From: CALELM01 sp045617105
Lineage (GTDB): Bacteria; Bacillota; Negativicutes; Selenomonadales; Selenomonadaceae
NCBI GenBank assembly: GCA_045617105.1
Contig: JAZLHW010000007.1
Span: forward strand, 1 to 23,037
DNA length: 23,037 nt
Direction of reading: 5' to 3'
The position numbers and the translations under genes are program-made. Under the pieces are notes generated by a model. That model was not told the origin of the DNA, made no database searches, and saw nothing but the letters and a program-made list of their open reading frames with translations. Of the stretch, positions 1 through 8,605 are shown piece after piece; position 1 is the first letter of the stretch, and every line of letters starts with the position of its first letter.

Positions 1-140
1 TAAGATGTCCCCTTCTTCAACAGCTTGCTGTAAGTGGGGGAAGCCAAATTTTAACAAGCGGTGAGCATATCTCCCGCTTCGTTGAAACGCAAATTGGAGG
101 GAAAATGCTTATGGCATTTTCTTGAACAATGGCGTTATAA
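1..140 (-). repeat. 150-bp hairpin repeat, copy 1 (edge-truncated, inverted)
   Basis: This is the reverse complement of the repeat seen six more times in the window. About ten bases of the ATAACGAAGC end are cut off by the window edge, and the other end (GGCGTTATAA) is at 131-140. It is the only copy in this orientation. It lies 20 bp beyond the stop codon of the HExxH protein gene, with the TTATAA end facing that 3' end. Apart from the missing end it looks full length and nearly identical to the copy at 17651-17800. Confidence 0.93.
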
Positions 141-160
141 ACAAGGAACAAGAGACGAAG

Positions 161-703
161 TCATGCTGCAAAATCCACGTTCATGCCTCGATACTTATTG
201 TCAGCTTCCATTTCCTTGAGATCCTTTTGATACGGGTTTTCCTCGTTGTAGTAGCGAATCTGCGTGCTTGTCGTTCCGCCGGAAACATAACTGCGTCCAC
301 ACTCCGGACATATAGCATGTTTCAGCTGAACGGAACACCGCATAACCTCGCCGTTGTTCTCTGCCGCCCTTTGATATGCATTCGCTACATGCTCATGCTC
401 ATGCCCAAGCACGACAGAAGCAGAACTGCCGGGATCGATATGTCCGGGTGTCTTGAAGGAAACCATTTCATTCGACCCGTCCTGATATTTGCGGTGCTTG
501 CACGTCTCGCAATCTGCGGGTGTACTATGTCCGTCCACATTCTCTGCCTTATCCTCAGGAACGGCTCCCGTCATTTCTTCCCCTGCTGCATAACCCGAAG
601 GAACTCCGGCATTTTCTGCACCAGTGCTTCCATACGAACTTGACGGATACGGCATCGAATATGCATAGCCCGCATTTGAAAACGAAATTCCTGAAATGCT
701 CAT
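161..703 (-). CDS. Small HExxH/CxxC protein, putative zinc metallopeptidase-like
   Basis: The 180-aa product has a low-complexity, Gly/Ser/Tyr-rich N-terminus (about residues 1-55). A conserved-looking core follows with CETC (C65, C68), a perfect HExxH motif HEHEH (H101-E102-x-x-H105), and CPEC (C132, C135) leading into YVSGGTTSTQIRYYNEENPY. HExxH is the zinc and catalytic signature of zincins, and the two CxxC pairs could bind a second metal. The layout, HExxH followed by a Y-x-SGG segment, loosely recalls the SprA-related putative metalloprotease family, but I do not claim membership. No signal peptide or membrane segment is visible. The ATG is preceded by AAGGGGGG about 8 nt upstream. The gene starts 104 nt after the sbcC stop on the same strand, so it may be the last gene of the sbcDC transcript. 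Biochemical function is unknown. Confidence 0.8.
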   Translation of the reverse strand: MSISGISFSNAGYAYSMPYPSSSYGSTGAENAGVPSGYAAGEEMTGAVPEDKAENVDGHSTPADCETCKHRKYQDGSNEMVSFKTPGHIDPGSSASVVLGHEHEHVANAYQRAAENNGEVMRCSVQLKHAICPECGRSYVSGGTTSTQIRYYNEENPYQKDLKEMEADNKYRGMNVDFAA

Positions 704-807
704 GCCAATCCCCCCTTTTTATTATCCTAACAAAAATACAGGGAAATGTAAATCAAAAACCTTATCCTGCACGCTTGCTTTGTCCAAAAACAGTCCCTCT
801 GCCTGCT

Positions 808-3800
808 TCAGATCCCAAGGTCGATCGTTACGCTGCTTCCTTCTCTGTTTTTCGTAACGTTCAGCTTCCTCGGAATACATTCCTTCAGTTCTTCCCGATG
901 GCTGATGATTCCAATCATACGCTGGCAGGAGGACAGCCCCACCAGAACTTCGAGGGCTTCGGAAAGGGAAGTGTCGTCAAGCGTCCCAAAGCCTTCATCT
1001 ACGAAAAGCGTATCTACTTGGATCCCGCCGTTCATGGAGCTGATTGTATCAGAAAGCCCAAGGGCAAGGGACAGGGAAGCCTTGAAGGTCTCTCCTCCCG
1101 ACAGAGTTTTTGCCGAACGGTAGGTGTCCTTGATAGTGTCATGCACGTCGATGGAAAGTGCTTCGCTTTTATTTCCGCCGCTCTCGCTCCTATGGCGATA
1201 CAGCTCATAAACGCCCTCCGACATGATTGCCAGACGCTTGTTTGCGGCACGCAGGATCTGGTCGAAGCCATGCCCCTGCACATATTCCTCTAACGTACCT
1301 ATCCCCTTTCGGTTCGCCGCCTGTCCGCTGAGCATCTCATAAAGCCGTTTTGTCTTTCCTGCAAGTGCTCGTTCCTTTTCTGCTTTTTTAGAAAGGCGGT
1401 TCATTTCCTTGATAACACCTTGGTTGACTGCCCTCCGTCCCTGCAAGCCTATGCTGATATCCCTTTTTTCCTTTAGGCTTGCGGTTCTGTCCTCGATCTC
1501 CTTCTGCAAGGCAGCCGTATCCGTCCGCGTCTTTCCTTTCGCCGCTTCTCGTGCGTCCTGTTGGCGAACATGGGCTTCCGTCCATTCCTTTTCGTAATCC
1601 TTCAAGGATTCCTGTTTCTTAGACAGCTCCTGTTCCGTCACAAGGCAGGACAGATACTCCCCTTCCTCTCGGAAGTCTTGCTCTTTCAACGCCTGCTTCC
1701 ATTTTTCCTGTGCCTCTCCGCAAGTCTTCTTGGCTTCCCTTTCTGCCTTTTCTGAAAGCTCCGCCTCCTTTGCCGTTTCTGCCCGTCTCTTGTCTGCCTC
1801 CGCAAAAGCACTTTCCGCCGCCTGTATTCTTTTTTCCATGCCCTCCAGCTTCGCTGTCAGTGCGGCTCTGTGTTCCAATGCCTCTGCCAAGCTATGAAAT
1901 TCCAGCGTGCCAAGCTGTCTCCTTTCTCCCTCTGCGGCAGAAAGCTCCTGCGTGATCTCCAGCTGTTTCTTTTGAAGCAGTTCCTGCTCCCTTTGGTTTT
2001 CTTCCCTTTCCCTGCGAAGGTCTGTCGTTTCCTTCTGCAAAATTCTGAGCCGTTTGACCTTTCCATCAAGCTCATCTGCCGCTTTCCTTGCGTCTTTTCC
2101 CAGCAGAACCACTTCCTTCTGAACGGCTTCCAGCTTTGCAAAGCCTTCTTCCAAGGAAAGCGCCTCCTGCTTCCCGCAGGAAATCGCCCATTCCTCCTCA
2201 AGCATGGCAAAATGGCACTGCATGTCCCCTAAAACTGCCTGTGTCCGCTCCTCATACCTTCCATGCAAGCTTTCTGCCTGTGGCACTGCCTCATCTCGTT
2301 CCCGCTCCTTCTGCTGGACAGCTTCCTCGGCACTCTTGACCTCGGCTTCCGTGCAGCTTTCCTCCATTAGCTTTGCTGGACGCGGGTGATGCAGGGAGCC
2401 ACAGACAGGGCAGGGCGTATTGTCTTGCAGGGCTTCTGCCAGCATCCCTGCACTGTTGTATGCCAAAATCTTCCTGCGTCTCTCATACTCGTTTCTTGCC
2501 TTCTGATAGCTCTCCTCCTTTTTTAGGAAGTTCTCCTGTGCGGCACGAAGCTGTTTCTGCAAGTCGGAAAGCCCCTTTTTCTCATCTAGGATTTTCTTTC
2601 CGTTTTTGTATGCCTTGCAGATTCCCTGCAATCGGGCATCCTGAACCTCATAACAAGCAGGTGCATCTGCAAGCATCTTTTCCTCGGCTTCCTTGCTTTG
2701 AAGCTGTGCTTGCTTTTCTGAAATACTCTTTTCTGCCGCCCTTAAACCTTGCTCCAGCTTTTCCTTATCTGCTTGCAGTCTGGTTATCGCCTTTGCCAAA
2801 ACATCATGCTTTTCATACCTGCTTTCCTTCTCCTCCATAGCATGAATCTGTTTCTTGATATCATCCAAGACTGGCTTCTTTTTTTCTGCCTGCTCCTTTT
2901 GCCTTTCCGCTTCCTGCCATGCCAACTCGGCAGTCCTTTGTCCTTCCCTTGCCTTTTGGAGACTTTCTGCCTTTTCCTGCCGATCCCTGCGGAATCTTTG
3001 CAGCTCTTCATGCACAGGCTTCAGCTTGTAAAATGCCGCCGTTTCCTTCGCTAAACGCAGCTTCCTCTCCTCCATGACGGGCTTCTTTTCCAAAAGCCTT
3101 TCGACAAGTGCATCCGCTTCTTCTCTTTTGCGGATCTCCTGATTGGTCTTCTCTGCCGCAAGCAATGAGCTCTTGGCTTTATCCAAAAGCTGATCTTCTT
3201 TCCTTATCTGCTCCTCCGTGACCTGCAGGCTTTCCTTGTCCTCTGCATCGATCTCCTCCAAAAGAACCAGTACTTCCCTTGCCTGCATCTCGTTCAGTGC
3301 TTTTTCTGCGATTCCTTTTCTCTCTTTCAAACTGTCCCTTCGGGAGCTATCCTCGCCGCATGCCGTCATTTGGAACTGTACATACATGTCATGCTCTGTC
3401 TGCCTCAGCTCCCCTTCACATTCCCTGTTCTTCTCCCTTAGGATCTCCGTCATCTTATTATAGTTATCCGTATGGAACAGCTTGCGGAAAATTCGCTTGC
3501 GTTCCTCAGAATTGGAGGTCAAAAGCTCCTTGAACTCTCCCTGCGCGATCATAGAGATCATCTTGAACTGCTTGTAGTCCATACGCAAAAGCTCCGTAAC
3601 GGCAGCTGTCGTTTCCTTTGCACCGGGAATCACATCCGTCCCATGCGAAAAGCTTGCATTGACCATGCGTCCGCCGATCTTGGTCTTTTTGCTGGTCCAC
3701 CGAACCACCGTATAGATTTCTCCCCGATGTTCAAACGTCAGCTCCACGCAGGTTTTGCTCCGAGGATCTGCCTCATCGCTTTCCAAGGACTTCCCATCAC

Positions 3801-3981
3801 GGTCCCCGCCTGTCGTCTCCCCATAGAGTGCATAGGTGATGGCATCAAAGATCATGGTCTTGCCAGCCCCAGTCTTTCCCGTGATCAGAAACATGCCGTC
3901 CAGCCCAAGCCTTTGAAAATCTATTTCTGTCCTTTTTGCATACGGTCCAAATGCTGTCATCACAAGGTGCATCGGTTTCAT
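808..3981 (-). CDS. sbcC: Exonuclease SbcCD subunit C (SMC-like ATPase)
   Basis: The 1057-aa product is the SMC/Rad50-like ATPase of the SbcCD nuclease, which opens DNA hairpins and processes double-strand ends. The N-terminal Walker A is GKTGAGKT (residues 35-42, followed by MIFDAITYALYG). A long Glu/Lys-rich coiled coil follows, interrupted by a zinc hook CPVCG (C524, C527). The second coil leads to the signature LSGGE (from about 960) and Walker B DTLFVDEGFGTLD (about 990-1002). Length is normal for the family. The ATG at 3981 overlaps the sbcD stop in an ATGA arrangement. A longer in-frame extension reaching 4098 lies inside sbcD and is rejected because SbcC proteins begin close to the KPMHLVMTAFGPY segment. 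It is translationally coupled to sbcD. Confidence 0.97.
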   Translation of the reverse strand: MKPMHLVMTAFGPYAKRTEIDFQRLGLDGMFLITGKTGAGKTMIFDAITYALYGETTGGDRDGKSLESDEADPRSKTCVELTFEHRGEIYTVVRWTSKKTKIGGRMVNASFSHGTDVIPGAKETTAAVTELLRMDYKQFKMISMIAQGEFKELLTSNSEERKRIFRKLFHTDNYNKMTEILREKNRECEGELRQTEHDMYVQFQMTACGEDSSRRDSLKERKGIAEKALNEMQAREVLVLLEEIDAEDKESLQVTEEQIRKEDQLLDKAKSSLLAAEKTNQEIRKREEADALVERLLEKKPVMEERKLRLAKETAAFYKLKPVHEELQRFRRDRQEKAESLQKAREGQRTAELAWQEAERQKEQAEKKKPVLDDIKKQIHAMEEKESRYEKHDVLAKAITRLQADKEKLEQGLRAAEKSISEKQAQLQSKEAEEKMLADAPACYEVQDARLQGICKAYKNGKKILDEKKGLSDLQKQLRAAQENFLKKEESYQKARNEYERRRKILAYNSAGMLAEALQDNTPCPVCGSLHHPRPAKLMEESCTEAEVKSAEEAVQQKERERDEAVPQAESLHGRYEERTQAVLGDMQCHFAMLEEEWAISCGKQEALSLEEGFAKLEAVQKEVVLLGKDARKAADELDGKVKRLRILQKETTDLRREREENQREQELLQKKQLEITQELSAAEGERRQLGTLEFHSLAEALEHRAALTAKLEGMEKRIQAAESAFAEADKRRAETAKEAELSEKAEREAKKTCGEAQEKWKQALKEQDFREEGEYLSCLVTEQELSKKQESLKDYEKEWTEAHVRQQDAREAAKGKTRTDTAALQKEIEDRTASLKEKRDISIGLQGRRAVNQGVIKEMNRLSKKAEKERALAGKTKRLYEMLSGQAANRKGIGTLEEYVQGHGFDQILRAANKRLAIMSEGVYELYRHRSESGGNKSEALSIDVHDTIKDTYRSAKTLSGGETFKASLSLALGLSDTISSMNGGIQVDTLFVDEGFGTLDDTSLSEALEVLVGLSSCQRMIGIISHREELKECIPRKLNVTKNREGSSVTIDLGI

Positions 3982-5114
3982 TCCATCACCCCAGCCTTTC
4001 TCGCCGCCTCGTTCAAGATCTCCCATTCCTCGTCTGTCGGTTCTCCGCCAATTACAGCACGGTAGAATTCCCGCATAATCTCCTCGAAGCTTCGGCAATC
4101 ACCGCCATCTTCCAAATCCTCCGAAAGTCCTCTCGTATGTGAATTATCATAATCCAATTTCATGGCATTCGGATAGATCTGCCGCATCAGCTGCATTGCG
4201 TCCTTGATGAGATCCTCGTTCGTCAAGGTGATGTACATATAATCCTCAGACGGCTCTCCCTGTATCAGCTCCTCATATTTTCCCTTCACATGACGCATTT
4301 CGTGCGGAGGAGGCAAGACGGCAAATTCCATCGAAATCTCTCCCTTCTCCTTCATTTCCACGATAGGGAATGCCTTTTTTTGATTCCATTCACGCAGGGA
4401 GTATTTCAAAAGCGAGCCGCTGTAACGTACCGTATCCCTTCCCATTGCCTGCGACTTGTGGATATGCCCCAGTGCAACATAATCAAAATCGTCATACACA
4501 GACGCAGAAATATTGTCGATCGTCCCAAGAGACACCGCTGACATTTCAGAACCGCCAAGCTCCGGCAGCGTTCCCCCGCAGGTAACGAACTGATGGGAGA
4601 GTATGACATTGCGTTCTTCCTTTTTGATCTCCGTATGGGAAAGCACGGCACGAACCGCATCCTCGTAATTCCTGATCTCCTCCTCTGGAAAAAAACTGCG
4701 TACCTGCGCTCCTTTGATGTAAGGAAGCAAGTAAAAATTCACAGTCCCATAAGCGTCCTCCAAAGAAACACACGGACATGCACCGCCGCGATAGCACCCC
4801 TGTATATAGATTCCATGTGCCGAAAGGATCCCACTCAAAAAATGCAGGCGTTCGTCCGAATCATGATTTCCGCTGACAGCCAGCACCTTTACATCACGCT
4901 TTGCCAAAGCAGTCAGAAAATCGTCCAACACTCGCACTGCCGCCTCGCTTGGAATGGCACGGTCATAAATATCGCCGGCAAGCAAGACCGCATGGATCTC
5001 CTTTTCCTCCACCAGATCCAGCACCTTTTGAAGCATCACCCTCTGATCTCCCAATAGGTCGATCTCATTGACAGACTTGCCGATGTGCAAGTCACCCAAA
5101 TGCAAAAATCTCAA
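3978..5114 (-). CDS. sbcD: Exonuclease SbcCD subunit D (Mre11-like nuclease)
   Basis: The 378-aa calcineurin-like metallophosphoesterase is the nuclease partner of SbcC. The two-metal site motifs appear in order: GDLH (D8, H10), GDIYD (D48), GNHDSD (N83, H84), SHQF (H174) and GHIH (H217, H219). The start chosen is a TTG at 5114, six nt after a GAGGTG ribosome binding site. It gives the usual N-terminus beginning RFLHLGD. The frame stays open upstream into repeat copy 2, to a TTG at 5174 encoding NNGVTIKATKK, but that extension has no family counterpart that I know of. The gene opens the sbcD-sbcC(-HExxH) cluster. No promoter was identified between the repeat and the gene, so the promoter may lie in or before the repeat. 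Confidence 0.96.
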   Translation of the reverse strand: MRFLHLGDLHIGKSVNEIDLLGDQRVMLQKVLDLVEEKEIHAVLLAGDIYDRAIPSEAAVRVLDDFLTALAKRDVKVLAVSGNHDSDERLHFLSGILSAHGIYIQGCYRGGACPCVSLEDAYGTVNFYLLPYIKGAQVRSFFPEEEIRNYEDAVRAVLSHTEIKKEERNVILSHQFVTCGGTLPELGGSEMSAVSLGTIDNISASVYDDFDYVALGHIHKSQAMGRDTVRYSGSLLKYSLREWNQKKAFPIVEMKEKGEISMEFAVLPPPHEMRHVKGKYEELIQGEPSEDYMYITLTNEDLIKDAMQLMRQIYPNAMKLDYDNSHTRGLSEDLEDGGDCRSFEEIMREFYRAVIGGEPTDEEWEILNEAARKAGVME

Positions 5115-5155
5115 AACAAGCACCTCTTTTCCAAAACCCTTTTTCGTTGCTTTTA

Positions 5156-5306
5156 TTGTAACGCCATTGTTCAAGAAAATGCCGTAAGCATTTTCCCTCC
5201 AATTTGCGTTTCAACGAAGCGAGGTATATGCTCACCGCTTGTTAAAATTGGGCTTCCCCCACTTACAGCAAGCTGTTGAAGAAGGGGACATCTTTAGCTT
5301 CGGTAT
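5156..5306 (+). repeat. 150-bp hairpin repeat, copy 2 (diverged)
   Basis: This copy is recognisable end to end but is the most diverged: TTGTAACG at the left, CGGTAT instead of CGTTAT at the right, an extra T in TCTTTAGC, and GCGAGGTATATG where other copies have GCGGGAGATATG. It lies between the amidohydrolase stop (5341) and the sbcD start (5114), leaving only 41 nt to the start codon. Confidence 0.93.
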
Positions 5307-5340
5307 AATCAATCCTTTTTTCTTTTACTACTGATTAAAA

Positions 5341-7140
5341 TCAGTAAATTTTTTCACCATTGATGTACAGTGCCTTCGGTGGGATACCGCAAACCTTCGG
5401 ATCAGCCATTACAGTATCATCGGTAAAGTCTGCGTCAAACACAACGAAGTCAGCCTGTTTTCCTATTTCCAGAGTACCTACATTTGCTTCCTCGTGCAGC
5501 GCATAGGCAGAATTTACTGTAAAGCACTTCACCGCATCATAAGCGGACATACGCTCTTTGATATTTCTGGGTTTCATGTCGGGAGCATGGTAAGCGTCAT
5601 ATTTATTGACGGCACAGAAGAAAACTATGCTCGGGTTCACATTATCATCACCGTCTGAATGAAAGACCATGTTTGCACCGGTATCCAAATAGGACTGCAA
5701 ATATCCCATATCCAAATAGCCATTTCCATCTAGCTCCTTGTCCGTCTCGGGATTTCCGTAAATCATCTTTTCAAATTCGATCGATTGAGGCACAAATATA
5801 TACCACTGCGGTGCCACAGTTGGGATGACGTTCAGCTTCGCAAAACGGGGAAGATCCTCCTTATCTACACAAAGAAGATGAGAAACAGCGTTTCTAAAAT
5901 CAGGCTGCTCAATTCCCGCCTGTGCTTTTTCGATAGCGTCCAGTGCATATCTGGCTGAACCGGAACCGTAAGCGTGGAACTGCATAGAAAGTCCATTCGC
6001 ATTAGCCTTGCGGATGATTTCAGCCAGCTCGTCAATGCGGTCATAATCCCAGCGCTTGTAGCCGGAGTAAGCCTTCCCCTGGAACTGATAGTGCTTATAA
6101 GGATTCAGCGACCAGCTGCTCAGGCCTTCGTTCACGCCATCCAAGAAAATCTTGATACCGACGATTTTGAAGCTGTCGCTATTATACTGCTTTGCATATT
6201 CAACGGCACGGTCAACCTCACGCAAAGGTTCCTCACAGGTTTCAAAAATCTGATAATATGCGCGCACCTTCTGCTTCAATCTGCCTTCCTGCGCAAGCTC
6301 GCCCATTGCCGTGACCATAGGATTGGGGCCTTCGTTGATACCACAATCGCCTACCATAGAGTAACCGCTTTCGAGATGTGAACCCTGCATTTGGAGAATG
6401 ATTTCCTTGGCTTCCTCACGCTCTAGCGGAAGCGTATTGAAAATGGCAAAATGCGGCGTTTCCTTGACGCATCCGATTGGTTCGCCATTTGCATCGCAAG
6501 GGACAACACTTTCACCGTACCTCTTCACCATTTCCTTATTTACACCGAATTTTTCCATAGCTGCCTTATTCAGCCAGCACAGATGTCCGCTCACTTCCGC
6601 GATAACGATTGGCTTATCAAATTTTTTCCCGTCAATCTCAATGCCATCTAAAAGCTCATGGGAAGGAACTCCACGAACAGAATCTGAGGTAAAGCCATAG
6701 GCTTTGTAGATTTCTCTGCCGGGATTCGCCTTGATGAATTCTGTCATATCCCGCACATTATCTTCATAGCTGTCCCCCCAAAGAAACCTCGGGCCACCAC
6801 CCATAATGCTCGTGAGAAGCCCCAGATGACTGTGTGCATCGATCATGCCCGGATACACGACTTCAGAACCGAAATCGACCACTTCAGTATCCTTATCGAG
6901 AAATGCCTGTGCATCATCCTTCGTGCCGACAAACACGATTTTTCCATCCTGTATCGCCATAGCCTCTGCCCTGGGCTGCTGTTCGTTCATGGTAACGATA
7001 TTTCCGTAAATCACTTTATTTGCATTCATTGCTTTTGCTGCAGCGTAACCATCGGAAATAGGCAGGCAAATCATACTGATTGAAAAACACATCAGTAACA
7101 ATATAAAAATGACGGCATCTGCAATTTTTTGTAATCTCAT
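5341..7140 (-). CDS. Exported amidohydrolase, YtcJ-like (amidohydrolase family 3)
   Basis: The 599-aa metal-dependent hydrolase has the composite amidohydrolase plan: a small beta domain (VIYGNIVTMNE, IQDGKIVFVG), then PGMIDAHSH (metal ligands H103, H105), a Lys in KIFLDG at the place of the usual carboxylated lysine, QFHAYG, AVSHLL, and a late HSDGDD providing the acidic residue. The C-terminus ends in the typical ADFVVFD...VYxNG-like pattern. An N-terminal hydrophobic stretch (about residues 8-27) followed by GYAAAKA indicates a signal peptide, unusual for this mostly cytoplasmic family. The ATG at 7140 follows a perfect GGAGG with 5 nt spacing. It starts 45 nt after the amino-acid ABC ATPase gene and is probably co-transcribed with it. 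Substrate cannot be read from the sequence. An N-acyl amino acid or amide feeding the transporter is inference. Confidence 0.9.
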   Translation of the reverse strand: MRLQKIADAVIFILLLMCFSISMICLPISDGYAAAKAMNANKVIYGNIVTMNEQQPRAEAMAIQDGKIVFVGTKDDAQAFLDKDTEVVDFGSEVVYPGMIDAHSHLGLLTSIMGGGPRFLWGDSYEDNVRDMTEFIKANPGREIYKAYGFTSDSVRGVPSHELLDGIEIDGKKFDKPIVIAEVSGHLCWLNKAAMEKFGVNKEMVKRYGESVVPCDANGEPIGCVKETPHFAIFNTLPLEREEAKEIILQMQGSHLESGYSMVGDCGINEGPNPMVTAMGELAQEGRLKQKVRAYYQIFETCEEPLREVDRAVEYAKQYNSDSFKIVGIKIFLDGVNEGLSSWSLNPYKHYQFQGKAYSGYKRWDYDRIDELAEIIRKANANGLSMQFHAYGSGSARYALDAIEKAQAGIEQPDFRNAVSHLLCVDKEDLPRFAKLNVIPTVAPQWYIFVPQSIEFEKMIYGNPETDKELDGNGYLDMGYLQSYLDTGANMVFHSDGDDNVNPSIVFFCAVNKYDAYHAPDMKPRNIKERMSAYDAVKCFTVNSAYALHEEANVGTLEIGKQADFVVFDADFTDDTVMADPKVCGIPPKALYINGEKIY

Positions 7141-7185
7141 AATTACCTCCATTTCAAACCAGTAAACCAATGTTTAAATGCTGAC

Positions 7186-7905
7186 CTACAACACTTTTGA
7201 TAAAAACAATTTTGTTCGCTCTTCACGGGGATGCTCAAACACATCTTTAGGTATGCCTTGCTCTACAATGCATCCGCCGTCCATAAATAATAACCTATCT
7301 CCGACTTCTTTAGCAAAACCCATTTCATGTGTTACCACGACCATGGTCATTCCCTGCTTCGCTAACGCCTTCATGACATTCAATACTTCACCGACCATTT
7401 CCGGATCGAGTGCAGAAGTTGGTTCATCAAAAAGCATGACCTTAGGATCCATAGCTAATGCTCGAGAAATAGCGACACGCTGCTGTTGACCTCCCGAGAG
7501 TTGCTCTGGATAAGCCCTCGCCTTATTTTCCAAACCGACTCGTTCCAGCAGCTTTAACGCATTTGTTTCTGCTTCTTCCTTCGATAATTTACGAACCTTA
7601 AGCGGAGCCAACATGATATTTTCCAACACTGTCAAGTGCGGAAATAGATTAAAACGCTGAAATACCATACCGACTTCAGTACGCACTTTATTGATGTTTG
7701 ACTGAGCAGATAGCTTTATCCCATCTATGGCAATTTCACCGCTCGTAGGTTTTTCCAGATAATTGATACAGCGCAATAAAGTAGATTTTCCTGAGCCGGA
7801 AGGCCCGATAATAACAACGACTTCTTTTTCCTTAATTTCTAAATCTATCCCTTGCAGCACATTTAAATGTCCGTAACTCTTTTTCAGATCTTTTATTACT
7901 ATCAT
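7186..7905 (-). CDS. Polar amino acid ABC transporter, ATP-binding protein
   Basis: The 239-aa single nucleotide-binding domain is of the His/Gln (PAAT) importer class, with Walker A GPSGSGKST (34-42), Q-loop VFQRFNLFPH, signature LSGGQQQR, Walker B VMLFDEPTSALD and H-loop VVTHEM. It energises uptake with the adjacent permease. The ATG at 7905 overlaps the permease stop (ATGA), showing translational coupling, with GAGGTG 9 nt upstream. The amidohydrolase gene follows 45 nt downstream. The amino acid transported cannot be assigned from the ATPase. Confidence 0.96.
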   Translation of the reverse strand: MIVIKDLKKSYGHLNVLQGIDLEIKEKEVVVIIGPSGSGKSTLLRCINYLEKPTSGEIAIDGIKLSAQSNINKVRTEVGMVFQRFNLFPHLTVLENIMLAPLKVRKLSKEEAETNALKLLERVGLENKARAYPEQLSGGQQQRVAISRALAMDPKVMLFDEPTSALDPEMVGEVLNVMKALAKQGMTMVVVTHEMGFAKEVGDRLLFMDGGCIVEQGIPKDVFEHPREERTKLFLSKVL

Positions 7906-8558
7906 TTTATGCCGCACCTCTTTTCCAAATACACTACCAAACGAGAAATGGATAATGTCATCACCAGATAAATAATCGCCACAGAAAGCCATATCTCCAA
8001 AGAAGCATACGTTCTGGCAATAATCAACTGGCCTTGGCGCGTCAATTCTTCAAAACCTATAACCGAAACCAATGACGAATCTTTGAGCAGTGCGATAAAT
8101 TCGTTGCCTAAAGGCGGTATAACCTTACGAAATGCTTGCGGTACGATGATATACCGCATCGTCTGAAACCACGACATTCCCAAGGAACGCCCTGCTTCCA
8201 TTTGTCCCGAGTCAACAGACTGAATACCTGCCCGAAAAATTTCTGCGATATAAGCACCGGAATTGAGTCCGCACGCCCCGATAGCCGCTGCATACGGATC
8301 TATACGCTGTCCTATAATAATAGGAAGTGCAAAATAAGCTATAAAGATCTGCACCAACAACGGTGTCCCACGAAAGAAATCTATGTAACAAGCAGCTAAA
8401 AAACGAATGGAACGTATTTCGCCAATACGCATGACACCTACAAAAAGACCTATAACCAATCCTATAGCAATCGACAATGTAGTAATCTCAACAGTAAGTC
8501 CTGCCCCTAACATCAGAAGTGGCAAAGAATCAACTATCAAAGAAAAATTAAAAGGCAT
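7902..8558 (-). CDS. Polar amino acid ABC transporter, permease
   Basis: The 218-aa integral membrane protein of the HisM/GlnP type has several hydrophobic segments (about 12-42, 66-98 and 185-210). It carries the cytoplasmic EAA loop EAGRSLGMSW...IIVPQA (121-142), which contacts the ATPase. Another typical marker is FFRGTPLLVQ (61-70). Only one permease gene is present, so it probably works as a homodimer. Its start lies 47 nt from repeat copy 3, which separates it from the solute-binding protein gene. The Shine-Dalgarno sequence (AGGG about 10 nt upstream) is weaker than its neighbours', consistent with lower expression than the binding protein. Confidence 0.95.
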   Translation of the reverse strand: MPFNFSLIVDSLPLLMLGAGLTVEITTLSIAIGLVIGLFVGVMRIGEIRSIRFLAACYIDFFRGTPLLVQIFIAYFALPIIIGQRIDPYAAAIGACGLNSGAYIAEIFRAGIQSVDSGQMEAGRSLGMSWFQTMRYIIVPQAFRKVIPPLGNEFIALLKDSSLVSVIGFEELTRQGQLIIARTYASLEIWLSVAIIYLVMTLSISRLVVYLEKRCGIK

Positions 8559-8605
8559 CGCTTATTTCCCTACTCTCTTCCATTTTACGAAGTATAGTGT
8601 TCGTA

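Noticed and set aside
122..643. Plus-strand 173-aa frame
   Set aside because: It is antisense to the HExxH gene, starts inside repeat copy 1, and has no recognisable domain or ribosome site.
3982..4098. N-terminal extension of sbcC
   Set aside because: It lies inside sbcD and gives Arg/Gly-rich sequence unlike SbcC N-termini; the ATGA overlap start is normal for sbcDC.
5156..5306. Repeat as part of an IS with its own transposase
   Set aside because: No transposase-like frame lies between or within any copies; the elements are too short and noncoding.
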